This document shows, piece after piece, positions 1-7,091 of a stretch of DNA of 16,245 nt (the first letter of the stretch is position 1; every line of letters starts with the position of its first letter). Below the pieces are notes generated by a model, which was not told where the DNA came from, ran no database searches, and worked only from the letters and a program-made list of their open reading frames with translations. A program made the position numbers and the translations under genes. Source of the stretch: Bacteroidota bacterium (lineage in GTDB: Bacteria; Bacteroidota; Rhodothermia; Rhodothermales; UBA10348); assembly GCA_004356265.1 (NCBI GenBank), contig SMXK01000036.1, positions 1 through 16,245 on the forward strand. Direction: 5' to 3'.

Positions 1-174
1 CGGATACTTCGATCATAAGTTTCTGTGACAGGGAACAGAGGTGCGCAGACCCATCCTACCAAACAATGTACAAAACGTCAAAAGCAGCCAAGTCTGAGAA
101 GGGACCATCAGATGCATGATCCCGTGCGGCACATAAGTTCGTTTTAACTATTTTATATTGCTCAGAATAAGAAA

Positions 175-182
175 AAGGGGGG
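175..182 (+). promoter_or_regulatory. Ribosome binding site that decides a TTG start
   Basis: A purine-rich AAGGGGGG run lies a few bases before the TTG at 188. The longer in-frame alternative, the TTG at 158, has no Shine-Dalgarno-like sequence before it. This favours the start at 188. An ATG at 183 also follows the run but is out of frame with the protein. Confidence 0.5.
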
Positions 183-187
183 ATGGA

Positions 188-1201
188 TTGGACAACAAAA
201 CGATTCGGGTCGACGGCGGCGGGACAGGAAAACTTGCGGTAATTTCGGAGGAAACAGTTCGCGCGATCATTACCCGTCAACTGGCATTCGACGCGGTTCG
301 CGCAGCATACGAAGCCGTCGCGACGGAGAACGCGCAAGTATTTGATGTAGTCATTGGCACAGGCCTTAATGACGGTGAAGCATTTGCAATCAAATCAGGT
401 GTTGATCGCAAGAATGAGATGGTCGGCTTTAAATGCGGCACCTACTGGGCCGGAAATTCCGAGAGAGGCTTGCCGGCCCACGGATCAACGATCTTGCTGC
501 TTCACTCCGAGACAGGATTTCCAACTGCCTTGATAAACGCAAATTTTTTGAACGGGTACCGGACGGCAGCCGGCAATGCGATCGCAGTCTCATACCTGGC
601 TCGTTCTGATGCTTCGGTGTTGGGTGTTATCGGTGCTGGCCATCAGTCAGAACAGGAAATAAGAGCTTTAGCAGAAGTCAGATCTCTTTCGTTAATCAAA
701 ATTTCCACACGAACACAAACCCGTGCCGACTGGATATTGAACCAGTTGAAGGATGTTGAAATTGACATTAGAATTACGAGCGCCGAAGAAGCCGTACGGA
801 ACTCTGATATCGTCGTGACGGTCACGCCATCGAAATCCCCCCTTGTTCGGAATGAATGGATCGGGGAAGGGACGCATATTTCAGCGATGGGAGCTGATGA
901 CAGGGGTAAACACGAACTCGATACCGACATTCTGAAACGCTCGAGCCTGTTTGCGGACTACCCCGATCAATCAATCGTTATTGGTGAGTTTCAGCACGGA
1001 TACGAAGACGGGTCGATCAGCTCAGCCGATGACATTTGTGCCATTGGATTGGTCACTCTTGGGAACGCACCGGGCAGAATTTCCGATAACCAGATTACCG
1101 TATTCGATAGCTCTGGAATCGCCATTCAGGACCTCACCGCCGCGGGTGCCGTTTTCGAAGCGGCCGAAAAAATGGGCTTGGTCCAGTACATCGACTTTTA
1201 A
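188..1201 (+). CDS. Ornithine cyclodeaminase/mu-crystallin family imine reductase
   Basis: This 337-residue cytoplasmic NAD(P)H enzyme belongs to the ornithine cyclodeaminase/mu-crystallin family. Members include ornithine cyclodeaminase, delta1-pyrroline-2-carboxylate reductases and iminosuccinate reductase (BhcD). Visible family marks are the substrate-side IKSG (Lys69) and GFKCGTYW (Lys82), the YRTAA segment with Arg125, the Rossmann glycine motif GAGHQ at 149-153, and SAMGADDRGKHELD around 232-245 with the family's conserved Asp. The C-terminal TVFDSSGIAIQDL is also typical. Length is normal for the family. The TTG at 188 is preferred for its purine-rich ribosome site. The gene ends 10 bases before a PLP-enzyme gene and is followed by an amino-acid permease, so an imine made from an imported amino acid is a likely substrate. 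The general family is secure. Reductase rather than cyclodeaminase activity, and the substrate, are inferred. Confidence 0.9.
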   Translation: MDNKTIRVDGGGTGKLAVISEETVRAIITRQLAFDAVRAAYEAVATENAQVFDVVIGTGLNDGEAFAIKSGVDRKNEMVGFKCGTYWAGNSERGLPAHGSTILLLHSETGFPTALINANFLNGYRTAAGNAIAVSYLARSDASVLGVIGAGHQSEQEIRALAEVRSLSLIKISTRTQTRADWILNQLKDVEIDIRITSAEEAVRNSDIVVTVTPSKSPLVRNEWIGEGTHISAMGADDRGKHELDTDILKRSSLFADYPDQSIVIGEFQHGYEDGSISSADDICAIGLVTLGNAPGRISDNQITVFDSSGIAIQDLTAAGAVFEAAEKMGLVQYIDF

Positions 1202-1211
1202 CAAAAACAGA

Positions 1212-2324
1212 ATGATAGCCTTTCAAGATTACAGGGTCGTCGACCCGGATGCTCTGGAAACCCCGGCCATGCTGCTCTTCGAGGACAAAATGGATTACAA
1301 TATCCGGAGTGTTTGCGAGCTGGTGGGTGGCGGCCACAATTTGGTAGCCCATGTCAAGACCCACAAGTGTGAGGCGGTCGCGCGACGACAGGTCGAACTT
1401 GGAATTGACAGTTTCAAATGTGCCACATTGAATGAATTGGAAATGGTGCTGAAGGCTGGAGCAAGTAAGGCAATTCTAGCTTACCCACAGGTGCAAGTGC
1501 GCAAGGTCGAGCGTCTCTGTGATCTGACGTCCGCCTATCCGGACGCTTGGATCGCTGCAATTGTCAGCTCTCCGTATCATCTCGGTATACTGTCTTCAGT
1601 CGCGAGTCAGCGGGAGCAGTCGTTGCGGGTAATGCTTGATCTGGATGCTGGTATGCATCGAACAGGGATACGAATCGGCCAGGAGTCGGAGAGGCTTTAC
1701 AAGGAAATTGATGCTCATCCGTTCCTGATTCCTTCCGGATTTCACCTGTATGACGGTCACAACGAGCTGAGCGATACGAGCAAACGCGAAGCTGCAGCGC
1801 AGCAAAACGTCGAATCGCTACAGGACTTTAAGAAGCAGATCGAATCGGCCGGGATGCCTGTACCGTTCGTGGTTGCGGGCGGCGGGTATTCATTTGCGTA
1901 CTATGCGCGAACAGAGGGCATGTATGGCTCTCCGGGGACCTTTGTTTACTGGGACAGGGGATATGGTACCGCCATGCCCGACATGCCATTTCGCTGTGCT
2001 GCCCTCATCCTGACTCAGGTGGTGGATCGGTATTCGGACGAGGGGTCGATCACCACAGATCTGGGATCCAAGGCAATCAGTTCGGATCTTCCACTCGAGG
2101 AGAGAGCTTTTCTTTTAGGCTACGATACAGCGAAACTCGTAGGGCAGAGTGAGGAACATGGCGTATTCAGGATCTCAGGCGAGCTACCTCGTGTGGGTGA
2201 CTACTTGCTGGTAGTACCCGGGCACGTTTGTCCCACAACCATTCGGTACCCGGGTATTCATGTGATCAATTCCGCTGGCGAAGTCATCGACTATTATCAG
2301 CACACAGCGCGCGATCGAATCTAA
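1212..2324 (+). CDS. D-threonine aldolase / D-serine dehydratase family PLP enzyme
   Basis: This 370-residue protein is a fold-type III (alanine racemase-like) PLP enzyme. The HVKTHK motif (47-52) holds the predicted Schiff-base Lys49, followed by the typical GIDSFKCATLNE stretch and an AILAYP strand. Near the end, PGHVCPTT carries His338 and Cys340, the His-x-Cys metal site of D-threonine aldolases and D-serine dehydratases. The family also includes D-threo-3-hydroxyaspartate dehydratase and beta-hydroxyaspartate aldolase (BhcC). Any of these reactions is possible. The reading frame is open further upstream, to 951, but that part lies inside the preceding gene and does not look like this family. 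The ATG at 1212 begins a normal N-terminus. There is no clear ribosome site of its own, so translational coupling to the gene ending at 1201 is likely. The residue usually Arg before the HxK motif is Val45 here, which may shift PLP-phosphate or substrate contacts. Confidence 0.88.
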   Translation: MIAFQDYRVVDPDALETPAMLLFEDKMDYNIRSVCELVGGGHNLVAHVKTHKCEAVARRQVELGIDSFKCATLNELEMVLKAGASKAILAYPQVQVRKVERLCDLTSAYPDAWIAAIVSSPYHLGILSSVASQREQSLRVMLDLDAGMHRTGIRIGQESERLYKEIDAHPFLIPSGFHLYDGHNELSDTSKREAAAQQNVESLQDFKKQIESAGMPVPFVVAGGGYSFAYYARTEGMYGSPGTFVYWDRGYGTAMPDMPFRCAALILTQVVDRYSDEGSITTDLGSKAISSDLPLEERAFLLGYDTAKLVGQSEEHGVFRISGELPRVGDYLLVVPGHVCPTTIRYPGIHVINSAGEVIDYYQHTARDRI

Positions 2325-2378
2325 AACATTCGACACATCAGGACACTTTTCGATCTTAAGAGCAACGAAAAAAAACCC

Positions 2379-3686
2379 ATGGCAAATATGAATGACGTTC
2401 AGAACGAAGGTCTGGTGCGGGCAATAGGCACCGGCGCGCTTGGACTGAGTGTCGTAAACATGGTGGTGGGAGCCGGTATTTTTGCATTGCCAGGTCTGGT
2501 TGCTGCAGAGCTTGGATCGGCCGCGATAATTGCCTACATGATCTGTTCGGTTACGGTTGCGTTGATATTCATGTGTTTCGCGGAGGTGGGAAGTCGTGTT
2601 TCTCGCAGTGGTGGCGCCTACGCGTACGTCGAGGAAGCCTTCGGTCCGTTTATTGGTTTTATCGCGTCCATTTTATTCTGGTTTGGCTTTTCGGCACTGG
2701 CCGATGCCGCGATTACGGTCGTTATGGTTGATTCGATTGCGATCGTATTTCCGGTTCTGGATAAGACTATCCCTCGCGCGCTATTTATTACAACATTGTT
2801 GGCGTTCCTGACATATGTGAACATTCGCGGCGTCAAGGCGGGAGTTCGTTTATACATTTTCAATACGCTGGTTAAGTTGGTGCCTTTAGTCTTGCTCGTA
2901 GTTGCCGGACTTTTTGTGATAGATGTGGGATATCTGGCAATTCCGGAGTGGCCCTCTGCGGTAGAGATCGGTGCGGGTACACTCCTGTTGTTTTACGCGT
3001 TTAACGGGGCTGAATCAGCGTTGAATGTGAGTGGCGAAATAAAAAATCCGGCTAAAACCGTTCCGCTCGGACTGCTCTATGGACTGTGTGCAATATTATT
3101 ACTGTACGTAGGACTGCAAACAGTTGCGCAGGGCGTGCTTGGTCCCGACCTGGCCAACAATACTGTCGCCCCGCTAGTGGCGGTTGCGACCGAAGTATTC
3201 GGCGAGTGGGGTGGGAAAATGCTGATAGTGGCAGTCGTGCTGTCGATCTACAGTAATCTGAGCGGCGATTTGTTGGGGGGCCCGAGAGTCATCTTTGCGT
3301 CTGCGCTGGACGACAACCTGCCGCGTGTCCTCGGCAAGGTGCACCCGAAATACAAGACGCCCCACGTTGCGATCATTTTCTTTGCCATCGTAATCGGTGT
3401 ATTCGCACTGAGTGGCACATTCACGTATCTGGCGATTGTGGCAACCGGTTCGTTGCTGCTCGTCGATCTCGCGGTGATCATTGCCGTATTGCGCTTGCGG
3501 CAGCGCGATGGGATGCCGAAAGAGGGCCAGTTCACGATTCCGTTTGGCCCTGCCATACCGCTGCTGAGCTGTGCTATTGTAGGATGGCTTCTGTTGCAAA
3601 TGCCACTGAACGAAGCGGCCACTGTCGCCGCGCTGGTCGGAGCGTGCGTCGTGATCTATGCTGTTCGAGCCTTCATCCGCCGCTAA
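2379..3686 (+). CDS. APC-family amino-acid permease
   Basis: This is a 435-residue, very hydrophobic inner-membrane protein with about 12 predicted membrane segments, the usual size for the amino acid-polyamine-organocation (APC) superfamily. The first segment contains VGAGIFALPG (30-39), the broken-helix motif that binds the substrate amino and carboxyl groups in APC transporters. The sixth contains FNGAESALNVSGEIKNPAKT, also typical. The protein ends in a short basic tail (RAFIRR). The gene starts 54 bases after the PLP-enzyme gene on the same strand and probably shares its transcript, so it likely imports the substrate of the two upstream enzymes or exchanges it for a product. The substrate cannot be read from the sequence. 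The ribosome site is weak; the ATG at 2388 is an alternative start. Confidence 0.9.
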   Translation: MANMNDVQNEGLVRAIGTGALGLSVVNMVVGAGIFALPGLVAAELGSAAIIAYMICSVTVALIFMCFAEVGSRVSRSGGAYAYVEEAFGPFIGFIASILFWFGFSALADAAITVVMVDSIAIVFPVLDKTIPRALFITTLLAFLTYVNIRGVKAGVRLYIFNTLVKLVPLVLLVVAGLFVIDVGYLAIPEWPSAVEIGAGTLLLFYAFNGAESALNVSGEIKNPAKTVPLGLLYGLCAILLLYVGLQTVAQGVLGPDLANNTVAPLVAVATEVFGEWGGKMLIVAVVLSIYSNLSGDLLGGPRVIFASALDDNLPRVLGKVHPKYKTPHVAIIFFAIVIGVFALSGTFTYLAIVATGSLLLVDLAVIIAVLRLRQRDGMPKEGQFTIPFGPAIPLLSCAIVGWLLLQMPLNEAATVAALVGACVVIYAVRAFIRR

Positions 3687-3778
3687 TGCACAGAAGCCCA
3701 ATTCTGAATTCGATCTATTTTGTTACCATCGCGGTGTCAATTAGGTTAACATCCAATCTGTAGAAAATCGAACGGACC

Positions 3779-3925
3779 ATGATCACAAGTCCAATAACCC
3801 GGCGACAATTTATGGTCGGGGCGGCGTATGCGACCGATAAGACACAGCTACTCCACAACAAACAGCTGTCCGGTCAGGCAGCCTTCAACCGCTTTGCTGT
3901 AGGCCAGACCAACCGCCTCGTCTGA
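3779..3925 (+). pseudogene. Possible 5' remnant of a Tat-exported protein gene
   Basis: From the ATG at 3779 the frame reads MITSPITRRQFMVGAAYA. Its TRRQFM segment followed by small residues resembles a twin-arginine signal peptide. After about 22 residues the frame runs antisense into the 3' end of the SDR gene and stops at 3923-3925 (49 codons), with no mature domain. This could be the leftover start of a gene cut off by recombination that placed the SDR gene here. It could also be chance, since the tract is short, the hydrophobic core is not long, and the ribosome site (GAACGGA) is poor. Confidence 0.2.
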
Positions 3926-4447
3926 CACATGCACGTGACCGGGGAAGAAGCCGTCGTATTTTTCCCGGCATGACTCCAGAACTTCGGGACTGACAATGTT
4001 GATACGGATGCCGCGAGGCATATCAACCGCGGCCGCTTTTACAAAACCATCGAGAGCGCCATTGGCAGCCGCCGCACACGCAGCGCCCGGAATAGGATCA
4101 CGGTTCAAAACGCCGCTGGTCATGGTGAAAGATCCTCCATCGTTCACGTAGTCGACTCCCTCCAATACCAGGTTGACCTGCGGTAACACCTTTCCATAAA
4201 TGCCGGACATAAACTGTTCGCTGTTCATTTCATGAACCGGACCAAAATGAACATGACCGACAGCGCTAACTACGGCGTCTACTTTGCCTACTTGCTGATA
4301 CATAGCTCGGATGCTGTTTATGTCCTCGATATCCATCTGCACATCTCCGCTGGTCCTGCCCACGCGGATGATTTCATGCTTGCCTGACAGGGCATCGGCG
4401 GCAGTTTTGCCAACGGCACCTGCGGCGCCAACAATAATTATTTTCAT
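3848..4447 (-). CDS. Short SDR-family protein lacking the YxxxK pair
   Basis: This is a 199-residue, single-domain Rossmann protein of the short-chain dehydrogenase/reductase family. The N-terminal MKIIIVGAAGAVG carries the GxxGxxG cofactor motif (7-13), GRTSGD follows beta-2, and SAVGHVHFG corresponds to the usual NAG region. A candidate catalytic Ser is in TMTSG (about 111). Where the canonical YxxxK should be, the sequence is AAAAN then GALDGFVKAAA, so Tyr and Lys are replaced by Ala125 and Asn129. I recall a group of ~200-residue SDR-like proteins with this same change, so it may be a subfamily trait rather than damage. The protein is intact to a family-like end (TGQLFVVE). It is transcribed away from the sulfatase gene and converges on the permease gene. 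The substrate is unknown. Confidence 0.82.
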   Translation of the reverse strand: MKIIIVGAAGAVGKTAADALSGKHEIIRVGRTSGDVQMDIEDINSIRAMYQQVGKVDAVVSAVGHVHFGPVHEMNSEQFMSGIYGKVLPQVNLVLEGVDYVNDGGSFTMTSGVLNRDPIPGAACAAAANGALDGFVKAAAVDMPRGIRINIVSPEVLESCREKYDGFFPGHVHVSDEAVGLAYSKAVEGCLTGQLFVVE

Positions 4448-4590
4448 CGTTAAGCGGTTAGTGAATCCTGCATTTATATTTCCCGACGAATATAGCCTGA
4501 AGTTCGCGGAAGTTCAGAGCGTATGTTAAGCCGAATTAGCGCGCGCACACCAATAATCAATCACGCTTAGAATCCAGGGAGACCGCGGAA

Positions 4591-6060
4591 ATGAATGTAA
4601 TACGACCAAGTCATGCTCGACTGCTCACATCGATAACATTCGTTCTATTGATTTTCGGATGCTCCGGCGATGCGACAGACAATTTTGAGAATGACGGTGG
4701 AGAGATCGGTGTAACTAACACGCGACCGAACGTTCTGCTGATTGCAGTCGACGATCTGAACGACTGGGTCGGATATACCGGCAGAAATTCCGATACACGA
4801 ACGCCACATATCGATGCTCTGGCCGAACGCGGTACGGTATTCACTCAGGCGTTCAGCCAGTTCCCTCTCTGCGGGCCCTCGCGCGCGAGTTTGTTCGCGG
4901 GACTGTTGCCCAGCACCCTCGAGATTTTTGATCATCCCAGAGAAGACACGCTTGTAGTTGAGGCAGCGCAGAAACACAATACGGTATTGCTGCACACCGC
5001 CTTTCGCCAGAATGGATACAAGACGATGGCCGTTGGAAAACTATTGCACAGGCATGTTCCAGAAGGCAGCGTCGACTTGTCTGGTGGTCGCGGCAGCTGG
5101 GGTAGAATGCCGGACGGCAAGAGGGTCAATTTTGATTCTGACGGGACGATGACCGACTGGGGTCCGTACCCTGGTCCGGAAGCTGAGATGAGCGATCCAA
5201 TTGCAGCCGCCTGGGCCGTCGACCGTCTCCAGGAATCTCACGATCGGCCCTTTTTGCTGATGGTCGGATTTCTTCGTCCGCATGTACCCTGGCACGTGCC
5301 GCAGGAATATTTCGATGTTTTCGGCGATGCCGGCAATCTCACCCTTCCGCCTTACCGCGAGGATGATCTCGACGACGTGCCGGCCTATGCGCAAAAAACA
5401 AACATCCAGGAACAGATGCCCCAGACCCCCTGGTTGATTCAAAACGATGCCTGGCACGACATGGTACAGGCCTATCTTGCCAGCGTGAATTTTGCCGATC
5501 ACTATGTCGGACAGGTACTGGACGCGCTCGAGGATAGTCCGTATGCCGACAACACCATCGTTGTGCTCCTTTCAGATCACGGTTATCATCTCGGCGAGAA
5601 AAACACGACCCAAAAACACGCGCTGTGGGAACGAGCCAACAAGATCCCGTTGATCATCGCGGGTCCTGGTCTCCCGGAAGGCCAAAGCCGCGAACAGACC
5701 GTCGGCCTCCTCGACGTTTATCCGACCTTGTTGGACCTGGCCGGTTTGCCACCCAATCCGGTCAACGAAGGCCATAGTCTGAAACCGATCCTGAACCGCG
5801 CCGATCTCGAATGGGACTATCCCACCATCACCCAGTATGTACGGCCCGACGTTGAAGGTGCTGATTACCGGGGCCAGACGGTTCAATCGGGACCCTGGCG
5901 TTACAGCCTGTATGGCGATGGCAGCGAAGAGCTCTACAATCACGACGATGATCCTAACGAGTGGACCAATCTTGCAGCAGATCCAGCACGCAGAGAGCAA
6001 CACAGCGAACTGATTGAGAGCCTGAAGGAGCAGCTACCGGCCGGCTTTTTCCTCGATTAG
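4591..6060 (+). CDS. Lipoprotein sulfatase, iduronate-2-sulfatase-like
   Basis: This 489-residue type I (formylglycine) sulfatase most resembles iduronate-2-sulfatases, as in VDDLNDWVGYTG and the CGPSRASLFAG nucleophile region. Cys94 of CGPSR is the residue converted to formylglycine. Asp54-Asp55, Lys150, His153, His231, Asp329-His330 (SDHGYHLGEKN) and Lys342 fit the metal and sulfate site. The N-terminus has a hydrophobic segment ending in LIFGC, so Cys24 is a likely lipidation site; Ser at +2 would favour outer-membrane sorting. A good ribosome site (AGGGAGA, 4576-4582) precedes the ATG. It should remove sulfate esters from a glycan, in keeping with the lyase gene nearby. It overlaps the oppositely oriented Ldh gene by 4 bases at its end. 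No formylglycine-generating enzyme is in the window. The exact sugar substrate is inferred only. Confidence 0.92.
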   Translation: MNVIRPSHARLLTSITFVLLIFGCSGDATDNFENDGGEIGVTNTRPNVLLIAVDDLNDWVGYTGRNSDTRTPHIDALAERGTVFTQAFSQFPLCGPSRASLFAGLLPSTLEIFDHPREDTLVVEAAQKHNTVLLHTAFRQNGYKTMAVGKLLHRHVPEGSVDLSGGRGSWGRMPDGKRVNFDSDGTMTDWGPYPGPEAEMSDPIAAAWAVDRLQESHDRPFLLMVGFLRPHVPWHVPQEYFDVFGDAGNLTLPPYREDDLDDVPAYAQKTNIQEQMPQTPWLIQNDAWHDMVQAYLASVNFADHYVGQVLDALEDSPYADNTIVVLLSDHGYHLGEKNTTQKHALWERANKIPLIIAGPGLPEGQSREQTVGLLDVYPTLLDLAGLPPNPVNEGHSLKPILNRADLEWDYPTITQYVRPDVEGADYRGQTVQSGPWRYSLYGDGSEELYNHDDDPNEWTNLAADPARREQHSELIESLKEQLPAGFFLD

Positions 6061-7043
6061 TTCCCTTCAGCAACACTTCGCAGGGTTTCTAACAAATTGT
6101 CTTCTATTTCAATCTGATCATTTTCCAATATTTTTGATCTGATCCTGTCGCCGCGCTCCCCGGGCACCATCACGTCTTCTACTCCCTCAAGCTTTTTTGC
6201 CTGCTTGATGGCCTTAGTCATTTTTGTGACTTCTTCTATAAATTTGTGCATTCCTATCATGGCGTCAGGGTTGATCGCGATGACAACGTTCCCATCATGA
6301 TTGCTTTCATTTAAAAAGTCACCCCCGACTAAAGCGCCTCCGATAATTTGGACCATCAGAGCGAGTCCGGCCCCTTTAAATCCTTTGTCGAAGGGGGTTA
6401 CCGCCCCTTCCAGCAGTTCGGCAGGATCTGTTGTTTCGTTTCCCTCTTTGTCGTATCCAAGACCCTCAGCGACCTGGACTCCTTGTGTTTTTGCTTCCAC
6501 CAGATCGAAATAGGAGATACCAGACGATGACATATCGAGTACGATCGGTTCATTTTCCGTCGGTACAGCCCACGCAATTGGATTGGTGCAGAACAAGGGT
6601 TCGTAAGATCCATGAGGAGGAACCATCCCGAACGGGTAACTTGACATCGTAATACCGATTAAACCAGCGTCGGCAATCTTTCGTGACCAGTATCCGACGG
6701 CGCCCGAGGATCCATCACCCGTATGTGTCCCGACAATTGCTATGCCCATTTCTTTTGCCTTTGTGATAACCATACTCACGGCTTTTTCCATGGCAATCGC
6801 TTCCATGGATAAGTTGGCATTTATTATTGCAGTACACGGTGTTTCATTTTCAATCGTAGGAGCCTGCGCGTTTTCATTCTTTGGCATTCCCGCGCCAATT
6901 AATTTCACGATGCCTTGAGCATTACCCCTCAATTGGGCATACATAAGCATATCTAGAATTATTACGGCTTCTTCTTCTGAGTAGCCATACTTCAAGATGG
7001 CTTTAGTGGATAGTGATTTTAATTCCTGGATTGAAATGTGCAT
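6057..7043 (-). CDS. Ldh-family (malate/L-lactate dehydrogenase type) oxidoreductase
   Basis: This 328-residue NAD(P)H-dependent oxidoreductase is of the Ldh/YlbC/YiaK family, which reduces 2-oxo or 2,3-dioxo acids. Family marks are the N-terminal MHISIQELKSLSTKAILKYG, LGYDKEGNETTDP, and FKGAGLALMVQIIGGALVGG. The ATG at 7043 is chosen because it begins the usual family N-terminus; the frame is open to a TTG at 7073 that lacks a ribosome site. The usual RGxDSHG motif with the catalytic His is RGNAQG here (about 39-44), and the second His-containing motif reads TGDGSSGAVGYW. This may mark a separate subfamily. GC is about 45% by hand count, below its neighbours. It is the last gene after the lyase and may reduce a keto-sugar acid freed by it; that role is inference. 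Confidence 0.87.
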   Translation of the reverse strand: MHISIQELKSLSTKAILKYGYSEEEAVIILDMLMYAQLRGNAQGIVKLIGAGMPKNENAQAPTIENETPCTAIINANLSMEAIAMEKAVSMVITKAKEMGIAIVGTHTGDGSSGAVGYWSRKIADAGLIGITMSSYPFGMVPPHGSYEPLFCTNPIAWAVPTENEPIVLDMSSSGISYFDLVEAKTQGVQVAEGLGYDKEGNETTDPAELLEGAVTPFDKGFKGAGLALMVQIIGGALVGGDFLNESNHDGNVVIAINPDAMIGMHKFIEEVTKMTKAIKQAKKLEGVEDVMVPGERGDRIRSKILENDQIEIEDNLLETLRSVAEGN

Positions 7044-7067
7044 ATCTACTTTTGTGGTTATTCGTCG

Positions 7068-7081
7068 CCTCAATGCTGAGG
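7068..7081 (-). other. Small inverted repeat between lyase and Ldh genes
   Basis: CCTCA and TGAGG form a 5-bp stem with a 4-base loop in the 48-base gap between the lyase stop codon and the Ldh ATG. There is no U-tract, so it is not a convincing terminator. It could modulate translation or RNA stability of the last gene, or mean nothing. Confidence 0.25.
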
Positions 7082-7091
7082 GAGAGTCTGG

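Noticed and set aside
3..119. Open frame from the left edge (+ strand) that could be the tail of an upstream gene
   Set aside because: The roughly 38 residues show no family-like pattern, and other frames stop early; nothing supports it as coding.
951..1211. N-terminal extension of the PLP-enzyme frame
   Set aside because: It lies wholly inside the preceding gene in another frame and its residues do not fit the PLP-enzyme family.
3174..3701. Long minus-strand open frame opposite the permease gene
   Set aside because: Its composition is that of an antisense shadow; the + strand permease is clearly real.
3691..3706. CAGAA/TTCTG hairpin after the permease gene as a terminator
   Set aside because: Only five base pairs, AT-rich, with no proper T-run directly after it.
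5041..5502. 153-residue minus-strand frame inside the sulfatase gene
   Set aside because: It is antisense to the conserved sulfatase core and has no recognisable domain.
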